Part shown: positions 36,157 to 45,281 of the stretch, in pieces
Layout: every line of letters begins with the position of its first letter
Numbering within the stretch: position 1 is the stretch's first letter
Assembly (NCBI RefSeq): GCF_030814475.1
Contig: NZ_JAUSVF010000002.1
Span: 248,001-312,000, forward strand
Direction of reading: 5' to 3'
DNA: 64,000 nt
Source of the DNA: Pararhizobium capsulatum DSM 1112
Lineage (GTDB): Bacteria; Pseudomonadota; Alphaproteobacteria; Rhizobiales; Rhizobiaceae
The notes under the pieces: model-generated
What the model was told of the DNA's origin: nothing
The model's input: only the letters and a program-made list of their open reading frames with translations
Database searches by the model: none
Position numbers and translations under genes: made by a program

Positions 36157-37053
36157 GTGTCGCAGACCGAACTTGCCGTCACGGCACCCGCCGCCCGTAG
36201 CCGTCTGGCGCTTATTGCGCTGCTTGCGGGCGCCGTCGCCATAGGCGCTTCGCCGATTTTCGTCCGACTGTCGGAGGTCGGCCCGATGGCGACCGCTTTC
36301 TGGCGGGTTGCTCTGGCCGTGGTGCCGCTGTTTTTCCTGTTCCGTGCGGCAGAAAGGGGAGACGCGGCCAAGCCCCAGGGATTGCGCGAGATGATGGTGC
36401 TCGCTTTGCCGGGCGTATTTCTCGCCGGCGATCTCATAAGCTGGCATGCCTCGATCCACGTGACGACGGTCGCCAATGCGACATTGCTCGCCAATCTGGC
36501 GCCTGTCTTCGTCACGGCGATCGGCTGGGTGTTCTTCGGCGCATCCATCACACGCGCCTTCCTGATCGGTCTCTTCGTTGCAATCGTGGGTATCGTCGTG
36601 TTGAAGGGTGGGCTAAGCGGGCTTGCCGAGGGCAACAGGGCGGGCGATTTGCTGGCCATCCTGGCGGCCGTGTTCTACGCTGGCTACATGCTTAGCATCG
36701 CCCGGCTGCGCGGTCGTTTCGACACGATGCGCGTCATGCTGTGGAGCACGCTCTCGGCTGCGGTTTGCCTGTTGCCGGTCGTGCTTTTGACCGAGAGCCA
36801 GCTTTTTCCCGTCACGATTTTCGGCTGGGCCATGCTTATCGGGCTGGCGCTGATCTGCCATGTTGGCGGGCAGGTGGCAATCGCCTATGCGCTTGCCTAT
36901 CTGCCGACGGCATTTTCCTCGCTCACCCTTTTGCTGCAGCCCGTGGTCGCGGCTCTTCTTGGCGTGGTCGTGCTTGGCGAAGGCGTCAGTGTCACGCAGG
37001 CGATCGGCGGGGCCATTGTTCTGTGTGGAATTCTTTACGCGCGTCGCAAATAG
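36157..37053 (+). CDS. EamA/DMT-superfamily transporter
   Basis: A 298-residue membrane protein with about ten hydrophobic segments arranged as two EamA repeats (ALIALLAGAVAIGASPIFVR starts the first; GDLLAILAAVFYAGYMLSIA starts the second) and the conserved LQPVVAALLGVVVLGEGVS motif near the end. Probably exports a small metabolite. The start is a GTG with a weak upstream GAGAG; no ATG fits the first membrane helix. Monocistronic. Confidence 0.85.
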   Translation: MSQTELAVTAPAARSRLALIALLAGAVAIGASPIFVRLSEVGPMATAFWRVALAVVPLFFLFRAAERGDAAKPQGLREMMVLALPGVFLAGDLISWHASIHVTTVANATLLANLAPVFVTAIGWVFFGASITRAFLIGLFVAIVGIVVLKGGLSGLAEGNRAGDLLAILAAVFYAGYMLSIARLRGRFDTMRVMLWSTLSAAVCLLPVVLLTESQLFPVTIFGWAMLIGLALICHVGGQVAIAYALAYLPTAFSSLTLLLQPVVAALLGVVVLGEGVSVTQAIGGAIVLCGILYARRK

Positions 37054-37667
37054 GCCTGACAGAAAGGGTGGCAAGGCCCGACCGTGGCGTCGGAACCTTG
37101 CCGGTGCTAAGAGTTTCCGCCCATTAGCAAGACCACTCTACGTAACCTGTTGGCCCGTGGATCACCGTCATCCGGGGTGGACACGCAAAAATTCATGAGG
37201 CCAAATTGGCCATGCCGCCGCGACGGTCGTTCCCCCTTATTCCACCCCGCCGAACGCATGTTTCGACCGGCTGTGCTGGAGACCAGATGCGGGAATTTCC
37301 TGAAAAGGTGAGGACCGCTCCGAGGCGGAACGGAGCGGTCCCTGGCGTTTCGGAAGGTCCATGGGGGCTTCGGCGTTGGGGAAGGCCGAAGAACTATCTG
37401 GCGGGGGGGTAAAGCCAGTTTCCATGCGGGACACCTCAGAACGCCATACCACTCTAGTTCGGCATCTTTCATGACGAAACCATACAATGGTATGGGTTCT
37501 ATTTTCAGATGGCCAAATAAATGCACTCGCGATCCCCAATACAGACCCATAAGCGGATATTATCGTCACCGGCGATGACGCGGATGGGGGCGCATTGGCG
37601 GGCATCCGCGATAGATGATAGAATTGTAGCCACAAGAAACGGGTTGCGTTTGAATGGAGTTTTGAGA
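37054..37667. other. Intergenic region upstream of the GreA paralogue, with two inverted repeats
   Basis: No gene is supported in these 600 bases. GGACCGCTCCG (37312-37322) pairs perfectly with CGGAGCGGTCC (37331-37341) around an eight-base loop, with no T tract. AACCATAC (37478-37485) and GTATGGGTT (37490-37498) form an imperfect palindrome 170 bases before the GreA-like start and may be an operator. Minus-strand ORFs here lack ribosome binding sites and motifs. Confidence 0.4.
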
Positions 37668-38150
37668 GTGAGTGTCGCCTTCGTCAAAGAGGAAAGTGCA
37701 GAAACCGCTGCCGAAACCCTGCTGCCCGACCGCCCGATCTCGGTCCACCCGAACCTGGTGACGCAGGCGGGCCTGAAGGCCCTGGAACTGCAGCTGCAGG
37801 AGGCTCGCGAGGCCTACAATGCCACAAGCTCGATCGAAGACGTGAACGAAAGACGGCGGCAGGCCTCAGGCCCGATGCGCGATTTGCGTTATCTCACGGA
37901 ACGGGTTCGCACCGCTCAGCTTGTCGCGGATCCGACATCGACGGATACGGTCGCGTTCGGAAGCACCGTCACCTTCAGCCGCGACGATGGCCGCGTGCAG
38001 ACCTACCGTATCGTCGGCGAGGACGAGGCCGACCCGAAGGCCGGGTCGATTTCCTTCGTCTCCCCGGTTGCGCGGTTGCTGCAGGGCAAGACTGTCGGCG
38101 ATGTCGTGACCGTCGGTGGGCAGGAGCTCGAGATCATCACGATCGCGTAA
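37668..38150 (+). CDS. GreA/GreB-family transcription elongation factor (paralogue)
   Basis: A 160-residue protein with the two Gre domains: an N-terminal coiled coil (residues about 28-80, ALELQLQEAREAYNATSSIE, then RRQASGPMRDLRYLTERVR) and a C-terminal FKBP-like domain (FGSTVTFSRDDGRVQTYRIV, GEDEADPKAG, SFVSPVARLLQGKTVGDVV). Gre factors bind the RNA polymerase secondary channel and trigger transcript cleavage. The start is a GTG after TGGAG. The coiled-coil tip has an unusual sequence compared with housekeeping GreA, and it stands alone, so this is probably a second, specialised Gre factor. Confidence 0.85.
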   Translation: MSVAFVKEESAETAAETLLPDRPISVHPNLVTQAGLKALELQLQEAREAYNATSSIEDVNERRRQASGPMRDLRYLTERVRTAQLVADPTSTDTVAFGSTVTFSRDDGRVQTYRIVGEDEADPKAGSISFVSPVARLLQGKTVGDVVTVGGQELEIITIA

Positions 38151-38180
38151 ACCATTCGTCTCGCCTTCGCGACCACGGGG

Positions 38181-38987
38181 CTAGGCGCTGGCGGGCGCCG
38201 ATCTTCTGTCGGCGTGCCTGCGGCGCAACTCGACCAGCAAGGCGCCGAGAAGGGTGACAGTGATCAGGATGACGGCAAGGGCGTTGATGGTCGGCGTTAT
38301 GCCGCTGCGCACCTTGGAAAACACATAGACCGTCATCGTGTCATAGGGGCCGCGCGTGAACAGCGTGATGTTGAAGTTCTCGATCGATTGGAAGAAGGCG
38401 ATGACAGCGCCGGCGCCAAGCGCCGGGTAGAGATGCGGCAGCAGGATGCGGCGCAGCACCATGGCGTGGCTGGCGCCGAGGTCAAGGGCGGCCTCCTCCA
38501 GCGCCCGGTCGAAGCTTTGCAAGCGAGCAAGCACCAATAGCATCACGAAGGCGGCGATGTAGGAGACCTGGCCGAGCACGGCGAGGTGCAGGCCGGGCGG
38601 CACCGCGAGCGTGTTCCAGAACAGAAGCGTCGAAATGCCGATCACCGCGCCGGGTGTCAGGATCGGCGCCACCATCAGGCCGTAAAGTGCGGAGCGCATC
38701 GCGCCGCCGAGGCTGTTGATCAGGATCGCTGCAGCCGTGCCGATCGGCACCGAGAGCGCGACCACGGCGAGCGCGACCAGCACGGTGTTCTTGAAGGAGT
38801 TCAACAGGCGCGTGTCATTCCAGAGGTCCACGAACCACTGTAGCGTGAAGCCGACCCAGGGGAAGACCGAGGGAAAGCGCGAGGCGTTGAAGGCGGCGCC
38901 GCCCATGACGATCAGCGGCAGCAGCAGATAGGCGAGGAAGACGTAGAGATAGAGGCGAAACAACCAGTCCGATTTCTTCGTGGTCAT
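38181..38987 (-). CDS. ABC transporter permease, PotC-like (second system)
   Basis: A 268-residue permease with about six membrane segments (LYLYVFLAYLLLPLIVMGGA the first) and EAA loop ALEEAALDLGASHAMVLRRI. Family features match PotC/PotI. The ATG at 38987 has GAGG about eight bases upstream and lies eight bases after the preceding permease's stop. Last gene of a five-gene minus-strand run with the ureohydrolase at its head. Confidence 0.88.
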   Translation of the reverse strand: MTTKKSDWLFRLYLYVFLAYLLLPLIVMGGAAFNASRFPSVFPWVGFTLQWFVDLWNDTRLLNSFKNTVLVALAVVALSVPIGTAAAILINSLGGAMRSALYGLMVAPILTPGAVIGISTLLFWNTLAVPPGLHLAVLGQVSYIAAFVMLLVLARLQSFDRALEEAALDLGASHAMVLRRILLPHLYPALGAGAVIAFFQSIENFNITLFTRGPYDTMTVYVFSKVRSGITPTINALAVILITVTLLGALLVELRRRHADRRSAPASA

Positions 38988-38994
38988 GGCTGCC

Positions 38995-39879
38995 TCACTT
39001 CGCAATATCGGAAAGCTTGACGCGGAATATCCGCATCACCAGCGTTACGAACACCGTGCACAGGATCAGGAGCAGGAAGGCGTAGGCCGCACCCGTGTTC
39101 CAGTCGAGCGATTCAAACATCCATTGCTGGATGATTTCGGTAAACCAGCGGGAATTGGTGGACGCAAGCAACGTCGGCACGAGGATCGAGCCGGCCGACA
39201 GCATGAACACCATAACCGATCCCGAGGCGATGCCGGGTTTCGCATGGGGCAGGATCACCCGCCAGTGAATGCGCCACCACGGCGCACCGAGATCGTCCGC
39301 CGCCTCGATCTGGCTCGTATCCAGCGACTGGATGGCGTTGTAGATCGGGAACAGCATGAACAGCACATAGGTATAGACAAGGCCGATCATGACGCTGCGA
39401 AAGCCGGTCATCCAGCGGATCGGCTTGTCGATCAGGTGGATATTGATCAGGAAATAATTGAGCGGCCCCTTGAGCGACAGGATGATGAACCACGCGAAGG
39501 AGCGCATGATCTCGCTGACCCAGAGCGGAATGGTCAACAGCAGGAAGATTGTCGGCAGGCTCTTTGCCGAGGCTTTTTTCGAGAGGTAATAGGCCAGCGG
39601 GTAGGCCATGAAGAAGCACAGGGTTGTCACGATGGACGAATAGAGCACGGTCCAGAAGAACACGGAGATGTGGATCGGGCTCTGGAAGAAGGTCAGGTAG
39701 TTCTTCAGCGTATAGACGTCCTTCGGGCCGCCCATCTCGGTAACGGGAAGATAGGGCCGGAAGGAATTCTCGAAGAGATAGAGATTGGGAACGATCACCA
39801 GCACCAGCAGCCAGAAGGCGACCAGCAGGACCATCAGCGCGGTCAGCGAAACGCCGTAACGGTTGAGAAGATCCTTCAT
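38995..39879 (-). CDS. ABC transporter permease, PotB-like (second system)
   Basis: A 294-residue permease. First membrane helix at about 10-32 (VSLTALMVLLVAFWLLVLVI), then a periplasmic stretch with ENSFRPYLPVTEMGGPKDVY, and EAA loop QIEAADDLGAPWWRIHWRVI. It overlaps the ATPase gene stop by ATGA, so the two are translationally coupled. Pairs with the PotC-like subunit to form the channel. Confidence 0.88.
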   Translation of the reverse strand: MKDLLNRYGVSLTALMVLLVAFWLLVLVIVPNLYLFENSFRPYLPVTEMGGPKDVYTLKNYLTFFQSPIHISVFFWTVLYSSIVTTLCFFMAYPLAYYLSKKASAKSLPTIFLLLTIPLWVSEIMRSFAWFIILSLKGPLNYFLINIHLIDKPIRWMTGFRSVMIGLVYTYVLFMLFPIYNAIQSLDTSQIEAADDLGAPWWRIHWRVILPHAKPGIASGSVMVFMLSAGSILVPTLLASTNSRWFTEIIQQWMFESLDWNTGAAYAFLLLILCTVFVTLVMRIFRVKLSDIAK

Positions 39880-40970
39880 TCCGCCGCCACCCTGGCTGCG
39901 GTCACCTCATCCGCGAGGATGAAGGCCTTGTCGATATCGAAGGTGGCAAACAGTTTTGCGCCACGGTCCGGCACGGTGCCTATACCATCATTGCGGGTTT
40001 CGGAGACGATGGTGCGTCCCGCATGGTCCACGGTCTGGATCGAGATGAAATTGCCCTCGAAGGCGATATCGGTGACTTCGACGGGGATGGAGTTGCTCTG
40101 GCTCGTCGCAGCCTCGAGCGTCACATGCTCGGGGCGCACATAGAGCTTGGCGCTGGCATCGACATCGCGGCCGAGCCGGCCCCGGAAGACGCCGGTTGCC
40201 GTCTGGAAATCGCCGAACCCGTCGGAGCGTCCGGCGAGCGTGCCGGTGAAGATATTGCTCTCGCCGACAAAGGCCGCCACGAAACCGTTGGCGGGCGTGT
40301 TGTAGATTTCGCGCGGTGGTGCCACCTGCTGCAGCTTGCCATGGGACATGACGCCGACGCGGTCCGACATCGCCAAGGCCTCACCCTGGTCATGGGTGAT
40401 GTAGATGAAGGTGACGTTGGTGCGCTTCTGGATGGCGCGGAGTTCAGCGCGCATATGCTGGCGCAGCTTGAGATCAAGCGCGGAGAGCGGTTCGTCGAGC
40501 AGCATGACGGAGGGTTCGACCGCGAGCGCGCGGGCAATCGCCACGCGCTGCTTCTGGCCACCGGAAAGCTGGCTCACCGCCTTGTCGGCAGCATCGGGCA
40601 GATCGACGAGCGCCAAAAGTTCTTCGGCGCGCTTGCGGCGGGCCTTCTTGTCGACGCCGCGCGCCTCAAGCCCGAAGGCGATGTTTTCCCAGACCGGCAT
40701 CAGCGGAAAGAGGGCGAGGTTCTGGAATATGAGGGCAGTCGGCCGCTGGTTGGGGCGCTGGTCGCGCATATCCCTGCCGCCGATGCTGATCGTGCCTGAT
40801 GTCGGCGAAACGAAGCCGGAAACCATGCGCAGGATGGTCGTCTTGCCGCAGCCGGAAGGCCCGAGAAACGAGAAGAATTCACCGGCCTCTATCGACAGCG
40901 AGACATCGTCCACCGCACGGAACGATCCGAAATCCGCACACACATTCTGAAGTTCGACACTGGCACTCAT
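39876..40970 (-). CDS. ABC transporter ATP-binding protein, PotA-like (second system)
   Basis: A 364-residue ATPase: Walker A GPSGCGKTT at about 37-45, signature LSGGQKQRVAIARAL, Walker B VMLLDEPLSALD, switch YITHDQGEALAMSD, then a TOBE regulatory domain with LYVRPEHVTLEA. Belongs to the same operon as the polyamine-type binding protein and two permeases. Clearly distinct in sequence from the first system's ATPase at 7650-8735, so the two transporters are not a recent duplication. Confidence 0.9.
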   Translation of the reverse strand: MSASVELQNVCADFGSFRAVDDVSLSIEAGEFFSFLGPSGCGKTTILRMVSGFVSPTSGTISIGGRDMRDQRPNQRPTALIFQNLALFPLMPVWENIAFGLEARGVDKKARRKRAEELLALVDLPDAADKAVSQLSGGQKQRVAIARALAVEPSVMLLDEPLSALDLKLRQHMRAELRAIQKRTNVTFIYITHDQGEALAMSDRVGVMSHGKLQQVAPPREIYNTPANGFVAAFVGESNIFTGTLAGRSDGFGDFQTATGVFRGRLGRDVDASAKLYVRPEHVTLEAATSQSNSIPVEVTDIAFEGNFISIQTVDHAGRTIVSETRNDGIGTVPDRGAKLFATFDIDKAFILADEVTAARVAAE

Positions 40971-41024
40971 TGTCTGGAATTCGTTCCCTTATCGCCTTCG
41001 ATGGCCGTTTTTCTATCTGTGAGA

Positions 41025-41048
41025 TGCCGGCCGCTTGCGCGGCCGGCA
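41025..41048 (-). promoter_or_regulatory. GC-rich intercistronic hairpin after the binding-protein gene
   Basis: TGCCGGCCGC pairs perfectly with GCGGCCGGCA around TTGC, between the binding-protein stop and the ATPase start. No T tract. As in the polyol operon it probably favours the binding protein over downstream subunits. Confidence 0.55.
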
Positions 41049-41064
41049 AAAGGGTCAGGCGGCT

Positions 41065-42198
41065 TTAAGCGGCCTTGTACTTGTCGGCATATTCGCCGCG
41101 CTTGGAGAGGAACCATGCGGCCTGGCTCGGCCACCAGTACATCTTGCTGACCGCGTCGCCCGGGAAGCTTGCCTTGTAGAACTCCGACACGGTCGGATCC
41201 ATCAGGTCGATGCCGCCCTTGCCGACCGGGTTTGCGGAGAAGGCGGTCGCCCAGAGAGCGGAGCCTTCCGCAGTCGAAACCCACTTGGCGAATTCATGGG
41301 CCTGCTCGATGTTCTTGGCGCTCTTCAGGAGCACGAGGCCCTGGTTCCAGGCAAAGGCGCCTTCCTTCGGCGCGAGGTAGGCATAGCCGCCTTCCTTCTT
41401 CATGTTGAAGCCGGTCGAATCCCAGCACAGGCCAAGCACAGCGCCATTGGTGCGGAACGCCGCCTGCGCGTCGTTTTCGCCGCTCCAGAACTGGACGATG
41501 TTGCCCTTGGCCTTGATGGCTTCGGCAAGGGCGATGTCCCACAGCTCGACCATGGTGGCTTCGTCCTTGTAGCCGTCGATCCACGGCTTCGGCAGCTTGC
41601 CCTCGGCATCGAGCCAGCGGCCCATGGCCGCAAGCGCGGAGTGGCCGCGCACGGTCACCTGGTTTGCCGGATTGAAGAGGTCGGCGAGGCTGGCCTTGCC
41701 ATATTCCGTCGGGAAACCTTCGGTGGAATAGACCAGCGCTTCGGTGCCCCAGACGGAGGGCACGATCAGCTTCTGGCCGTCGATCGTCGCCAGCGTATCG
41801 GCGGAACCATCGGCGAGACCCGGCGCATAGTTGTCCACCGTCAGCTTCTTGAGGTCCCAACCCTGAAGCAGGCCGTTGGAATTCCAGGCTGAAACGCGGT
41901 CAAGCGTCGGCTCGACAACGTCGGAGGTGCCGGTTGCCAGCGAGATCTTCGCCTGGGCAAACATGGTGTCCTGGTCGGGCTGCTCGGTAAAGTTCACCTT
42001 GATGCCGGTTGCCTTTTCGAAGGCCGGGAAGACCTTTTCGGCCATGCCGGGATAGCCGGCCCAGCCGGTGAAGTTCACTTCGCCGGAAGACGCAAGTGCC
42101 CCCGACGAAATGATGGCGGGGGCAGCCAGAACGCCGGCGCCAATGGCGGTAGATTTCAGAACAGTGCGCCGTGTCAGCGGCGTTTTCAGAATGCTCAT
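41065..42198 (-). CDS. ABC transporter substrate-binding protein, PotD-like, Tat-exported (second system)
   Basis: A 377-residue periplasmic binding protein with a twin-arginine signal (TRRTVLKSTAIGAGVLAAPA, arginines 10-11) ending near ASS at 36-38. The mature part has GEVNFTGWAGYPGMAEKVFP and PSVWGTEALVYSTEGFPTEY, as in PotD/PotF-class proteins. ATG with GGGAG upstream. Gene order binding protein, ATPase, two permeases, with the ureohydrolase gene 74 bases upstream, suggests the ligand is a guanidino or amino compound that the ureohydrolase acts on. Confidence 0.88.
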   Translation of the reverse strand: MSILKTPLTRRTVLKSTAIGAGVLAAPAIISSGALASSGEVNFTGWAGYPGMAEKVFPAFEKATGIKVNFTEQPDQDTMFAQAKISLATGTSDVVEPTLDRVSAWNSNGLLQGWDLKKLTVDNYAPGLADGSADTLATIDGQKLIVPSVWGTEALVYSTEGFPTEYGKASLADLFNPANQVTVRGHSALAAMGRWLDAEGKLPKPWIDGYKDEATMVELWDIALAEAIKAKGNIVQFWSGENDAQAAFRTNGAVLGLCWDSTGFNMKKEGGYAYLAPKEGAFAWNQGLVLLKSAKNIEQAHEFAKWVSTAEGSALWATAFSANPVGKGGIDLMDPTVSEFYKASFPGDAVSKMYWWPSQAAWFLSKRGEYADKYKAA

Positions 42199-42272
42199 CG
42201 GTAAGCTCCCAGTTTGTATGTTGCGTTAAAGTTATCCGCCGGTTCCCGGTCTTGCTGTTGTCGGTAGAAGTT

Positions 42273-43247
42273 TTACGCCGCTAGCTTGAGCGCCTTGCTT
42301 TCGGCAATCACGCAGAGCAGTTCGAACAGGATGGTCGCGCCCAGAAATGCGGTGCCGCCGCTCGGATCGACCGGCGGCGAAACCTCCACGAGATCGGCGC
42401 CGATGATGTTCAATCCCTGTAATGCGCGAACGACCTGAAGCGCCTGAAAACTGTTGGGACCGCCGATCTCGGGTGTCCCTGTGCCGGGTGCAAAGGTCGG
42501 GTCGACAAAATCGATGTCGTAGCTGACATAGGTCTCGGCCGATCCGACAATCTCGCGGGCTTCGGCCATAACGTCATCGACCCCGCGAGCGTGAAACTCT
42601 TCGATCGGAATGACCCGGATGCCGACGGCATCGGCAAAGTCGCGATCCTCGAAATCATAGGCTGAGCCGCGAATGCCGATCATGCAGACCCGCTTGGGAT
42701 CGAGCAGTTCTTCCTCGACCGCGCGGCGGAAAGGCGTGCCGTGGGTGTATTTGAAGCCGCCGAAATAGGAGTGGAAGAGATCGGTGTGGCTGTCGAAATG
42801 CACCATGCCGAGTGGCCGGTCCTTCGCCAGCGCCCGGAGGATCGGAAGAGTACATAGATGATCGCCGCCAGCGCTGAGCGGTATGATCCCGGCGTCGCGC
42901 ACCTTGTCGTAGAAGGCGGTGATCCGCGCAAGGGAATCGGCGACATCGGCGGGATTGGGGCCGACATCGCCCAGATCTGCGCAGCGCGCCAGATCATAGG
43001 GGCGAACCTTCGTTGCGCCATTCTGGAAGCGGACCATCGTCGAACAGTCGCGCAACTGGCGCGGTGCGTGACGCGGACCCGGCCGGTTGGTGGTGCCGCC
43101 GTCCCAGGGAACGCCGATCAGGCCGATCTCCACCTCGGACAGGCGCGGATCGTCAAAGGTAATGTGCGGCAATCGCATGAAGGTTGCGATGCCGGCAAAA
43201 CGTGGAAGATCGACCCCGGAAACCGGGTGAAAACCGCCAAAAGCCAT
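42273..43247 (-). CDS. Ureohydrolase (agmatinase/guanidino-acid hydrolase family)
   Basis: A 324-residue binuclear metallohydrolase of the arginase/agmatinase superfamily. All six metal ligands are visible: His130 in SAGGDHLC, Asp152/His154/Asp156 in HFDSHTDLFH, and Asp244/Asp246 in SYDIDFVDPTFAPGTGTPE. Members cut guanidino compounds to urea and an amine (agmatine, guanidinobutyrate, guanidinopropionate; some nickel enzymes cut free guanidine). The substrate cannot be read from sequence. The ATG at 43247 follows AGGGGA. It heads the operon of the second polyamine-type transporter and is divergent from the TSUP/SDR pair, linking urea release to those genes. Confidence 0.9.
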   Translation of the reverse strand: MAFGGFHPVSGVDLPRFAGIATFMRLPHITFDDPRLSEVEIGLIGVPWDGGTTNRPGPRHAPRQLRDCSTMVRFQNGATKVRPYDLARCADLGDVGPNPADVADSLARITAFYDKVRDAGIIPLSAGGDHLCTLPILRALAKDRPLGMVHFDSHTDLFHSYFGGFKYTHGTPFRRAVEEELLDPKRVCMIGIRGSAYDFEDRDFADAVGIRVIPIEEFHARGVDDVMAEAREIVGSAETYVSYDIDFVDPTFAPGTGTPEIGGPNSFQALQVVRALQGLNIIGADLVEVSPPVDPSGGTAFLGATILFELLCVIAESKALKLAA

Positions 43248-43688
43248 CAATTCCCCTCGCGGCTTTGCCGCTGTTATTGGCGACAAGCTAACACGATGAT
43301 AATGGCTGGCAATGATATATTTACGGAAGCTTCAACGTTGCTACAACTATAGCGATATTTTTCGATATCAAAGTCATGGAAGCCCAAATATACGTCAACA
43401 ATAGCAAAAAAATTCATCAATATGATTGAATATTAGACAGAATGTTTACGGGCCGCGGGGTCGTCTCCGAGCGGAATTCCGCGTTTTCTCTGAGAAAACA
43501 GCATTGTTGCGTCATTTCAGGGCGCCGTGGATGGAAATGCGCAAGCACAGGCTCTGGCTCCATGTTCGCAAGGGGCTGGCCCTGTCTGATGACGGTGGCG
43601 GCAGCTATGAACTCCTCAAGCTGTCCCTGATCGGCTATCGCTATGACAGCCGTACGGCCAGTGTGCATAACCCGACAGGAGATCAGGA
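43248..43688. promoter_or_regulatory. Divergent control region of ureohydrolase operon and TSUP/SDR operon
   Basis: About 440 bases. The part next to the ureohydrolase (43290-43440) is AT-rich, with GATATTTTTCGATATC at about 43352-43367, a palindromic patch. I looked for guanidine riboswitches and saw none. The 43440-43688 part is GC-rich and open in both strands; a possible 60-residue product from 43531 would overlap the TSUP start, but it has no recognisable family and I do not call it. Confidence 0.4.
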
Positions 43689-44429
43689 ATGGATGCGCTC
43701 GTCATCGGGGCCGTCACCATCGGCGCCGCGGCCTTTCGCGGTGTCACCGGCTTTGGTTACGCGCTGGTCGCGGCGCTAGGCTTTGCCGGCATCTTTTCGC
43801 CGACCGGCATGGTGCCGTTCATCCTGATCAACGATCTCATGCTCACCGGCTTTACCGTCGTCGATCGCGGCCGCAGCCCCATCGATTGGCCGGTGACGCG
43901 GATTCTGATCGCTGCCGGCCTGCTTGGCGCGCTCTGCGGCAGCCTGCTCGTTCCTTACCTGGAAGGTGATCTTGCCCGCATCCTCGTCTCTGCGACCATC
44001 GTGGTTGCGGCCTGCACCGCGCTGATCCGCCAACCGCCGGTCTGGCTGGCACACAAGGCGTTCGGCATCGTCATCGGCTTTGTTACCGGCATTCTTCTGT
44101 CAGCCTTTGCCGTCGGCGGTCCGCTGATCGCCGCATGGCTGCTGGCCGGCGGTGTGAAGCGCGACTATGTGCGCGGCACATTGGCGGTGTTCTTCGGCCT
44201 GATCGACCTGTTCACGCTGGCAAGCCGCGCCTACATGGGCGCTGTTGATGCCGAGTTGCTGCGCCTCCTGATGATCTATTGCCCGCTGACGCTGGCGGGC
44301 TTTGCCGCCGGTTACTTCCTTTCCCATCGCCTGCCGGCCTCAGTCTGGGATCGCGTATCGGGCGTCGGTCTTATCTTTATCGCCATTGTCGGTTTAGCGC
44401 AGACGGTTTACGCGATCGCCTTTGCCTGA
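43689..44429 (+). CDS. TSUP (TauE/SafE) family membrane exporter, IsfE-like candidate
   Basis: A 246-residue membrane protein with about eight hydrophobic segments. The two-repeat TauE/SafE pattern is seen in GAAAFRGVTGFGYALVAALG near the start and GFVTGILLSAFAVGGPLIAA at about 135-155. Family members export sulfite, sulfoacetate, isethionate or other organosulfonates. GGAGATCAGG precedes the ATG. Forty bases downstream starts a YdfG/IsfD-like reductase, and a taurine-type aminotransferase follows, so an isethionate exporter (IsfE-like) is the best guess; this role is inference. Confidence 0.82.
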   Translation: MDALVIGAVTIGAAAFRGVTGFGYALVAALGFAGIFSPTGMVPFILINDLMLTGFTVVDRGRSPIDWPVTRILIAAGLLGALCGSLLVPYLEGDLARILVSATIVVAACTALIRQPPVWLAHKAFGIVIGFVTGILLSAFAVGGPLIAAWLLAGGVKRDYVRGTLAVFFGLIDLFTLASRAYMGAVDAELLRLLMIYCPLTLAGFAAGYFLSHRLPASVWDRVSGVGLIFIAIVGLAQTVYAIAFA

Positions 44430-44468
44430 ATACACTGACCAGATCATTTGACGTGAAAGGATCGACCC

Positions 44469-45221
44469 ATGGCCAAGACGGCTCTCATCACCGGCGCCAC
44501 CTCCGGCTTCGGCAAGGCGGTTGCGCAGCGTTTCGCAAGGGAAGGCTGGAACGTGGTGCTGACTGGCCGCCGTCAGGATCGGCTCGATGCGCTGGTTGCC
44601 GAACTGGGCGGGCCGGAACGCGCCCTGGCGCTCTGCTTCGACATCCGCGACGAGACTGCCACGAGGGCCGCGCTGGCCGGGCTGCCGGCGGGCTTTGCCG
44701 ATATCAACGCTCTCGTCAACAATGCCGGTCTCGCGCTGGGCTATAACCCGGCCCAAACCGCCGATCTCGATCAATGGAAGACGATGATCGACACCAACAT
44801 TACCGGGCTGGTGACGATCACCCGGCTGCTGCTCGATACGCTGATCGCGCAACGGGGTGTGGTGATCAATCTGGCCTCGATTGCCTCCAGCTGGCCCTAT
44901 CCCGGCGGCAATGTCTATGGCGGCACCAAGGCCTTCGTGCGTCAGTTTTCGCTGGGGCTGCGCAGCGACCTGTCAGCTAAGGGCGTGCGGGTGACGTCGA
45001 TCGAACCCGGCCTTTCGGAAAGCGAATTCACGCTTGTCCGCAACGGCGGCGATCAGGCGGCTTACGATAAATTCTACGCCGGCACCAATCCGCTGCAGCC
45101 GGAAGATATTGCTGAAAGCATCTACTGGGTCGCGTCGCTGCCTGATCATGTCAACATCAACAGCCTCGAGATCATGCCGGTCAGCCAGTCCTGGGCACCG
45201 TTCCAGATTCATCGGGAGTAG
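44469..45221 (+). CDS. SDR reductase of the YdfG/IsfD type (sulfoacetaldehyde or malonic-semialdehyde reductase candidate)
   Basis: A 250-residue short-chain dehydrogenase: TGATSGFG at 8-15, basic GRRQDR at 33-38 (points to NADPH), NNAG at 84-87, catalytic Ser137, Tyr150 and Lys154 (YGGTK). The ending NINSLEIMPVSQSWAPFQIH is characteristic of YdfG-type hydroxyacid dehydrogenases, the group that includes IsfD, the sulfoacetaldehyde reductase making isethionate during taurine-nitrogen assimilation, and YdfG, which reduces malonic semialdehyde. The neighbouring TSUP exporter and aminotransferase favour an IsfD-like role. Substrate is inferred, family is firm. Confidence 0.88.
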   Translation: MAKTALITGATSGFGKAVAQRFAREGWNVVLTGRRQDRLDALVAELGGPERALALCFDIRDETATRAALAGLPAGFADINALVNNAGLALGYNPAQTADLDQWKTMIDTNITGLVTITRLLLDTLIAQRGVVINLASIASSWPYPGGNVYGGTKAFVRQFSLGLRSDLSAKGVRVTSIEPGLSESEFTLVRNGGDQAAYDKFYAGTNPLQPEDIAESIYWVASLPDHVNINSLEIMPVSQSWAPFQIHRE

Positions 45222-45229
45222 GTGGCGTG

Positions 45230-45262
45230 CTCCCTTTTCTTCCAGTTCGGGAGAAAAGGGAG
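45230..45262. terminator. Hairpin repeat, copy 3, between convergent SDR and aminotransferase genes
   Basis: CTCCCTTTTCTTCC pairs with GGGAGAAAAGGGAG (one G-T pair) around AGTTC. It is a variant of the hairpins at 6397-6425 and 27654-27680 and here occupies a terminator position for both genes. Confidence 0.7.
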
Positions 45263-45281
45263 TTGCCGCTTTTGACAGCTG

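Noticed and set aside
43248..43440. Guanidine riboswitch (ykkC or mini-ykkC type) ahead of the ureohydrolase
   Set aside because: I looked for the paired ACGR hairpins and the ykkC core and saw none; the region is AT-rich promoter sequence.
43426..43779. Small plus-strand ORF overlapping the TSUP start
   Set aside because: No recognisable family, overlaps the exporter gene by 90 bases and an equally long ORF lies on the other strand.
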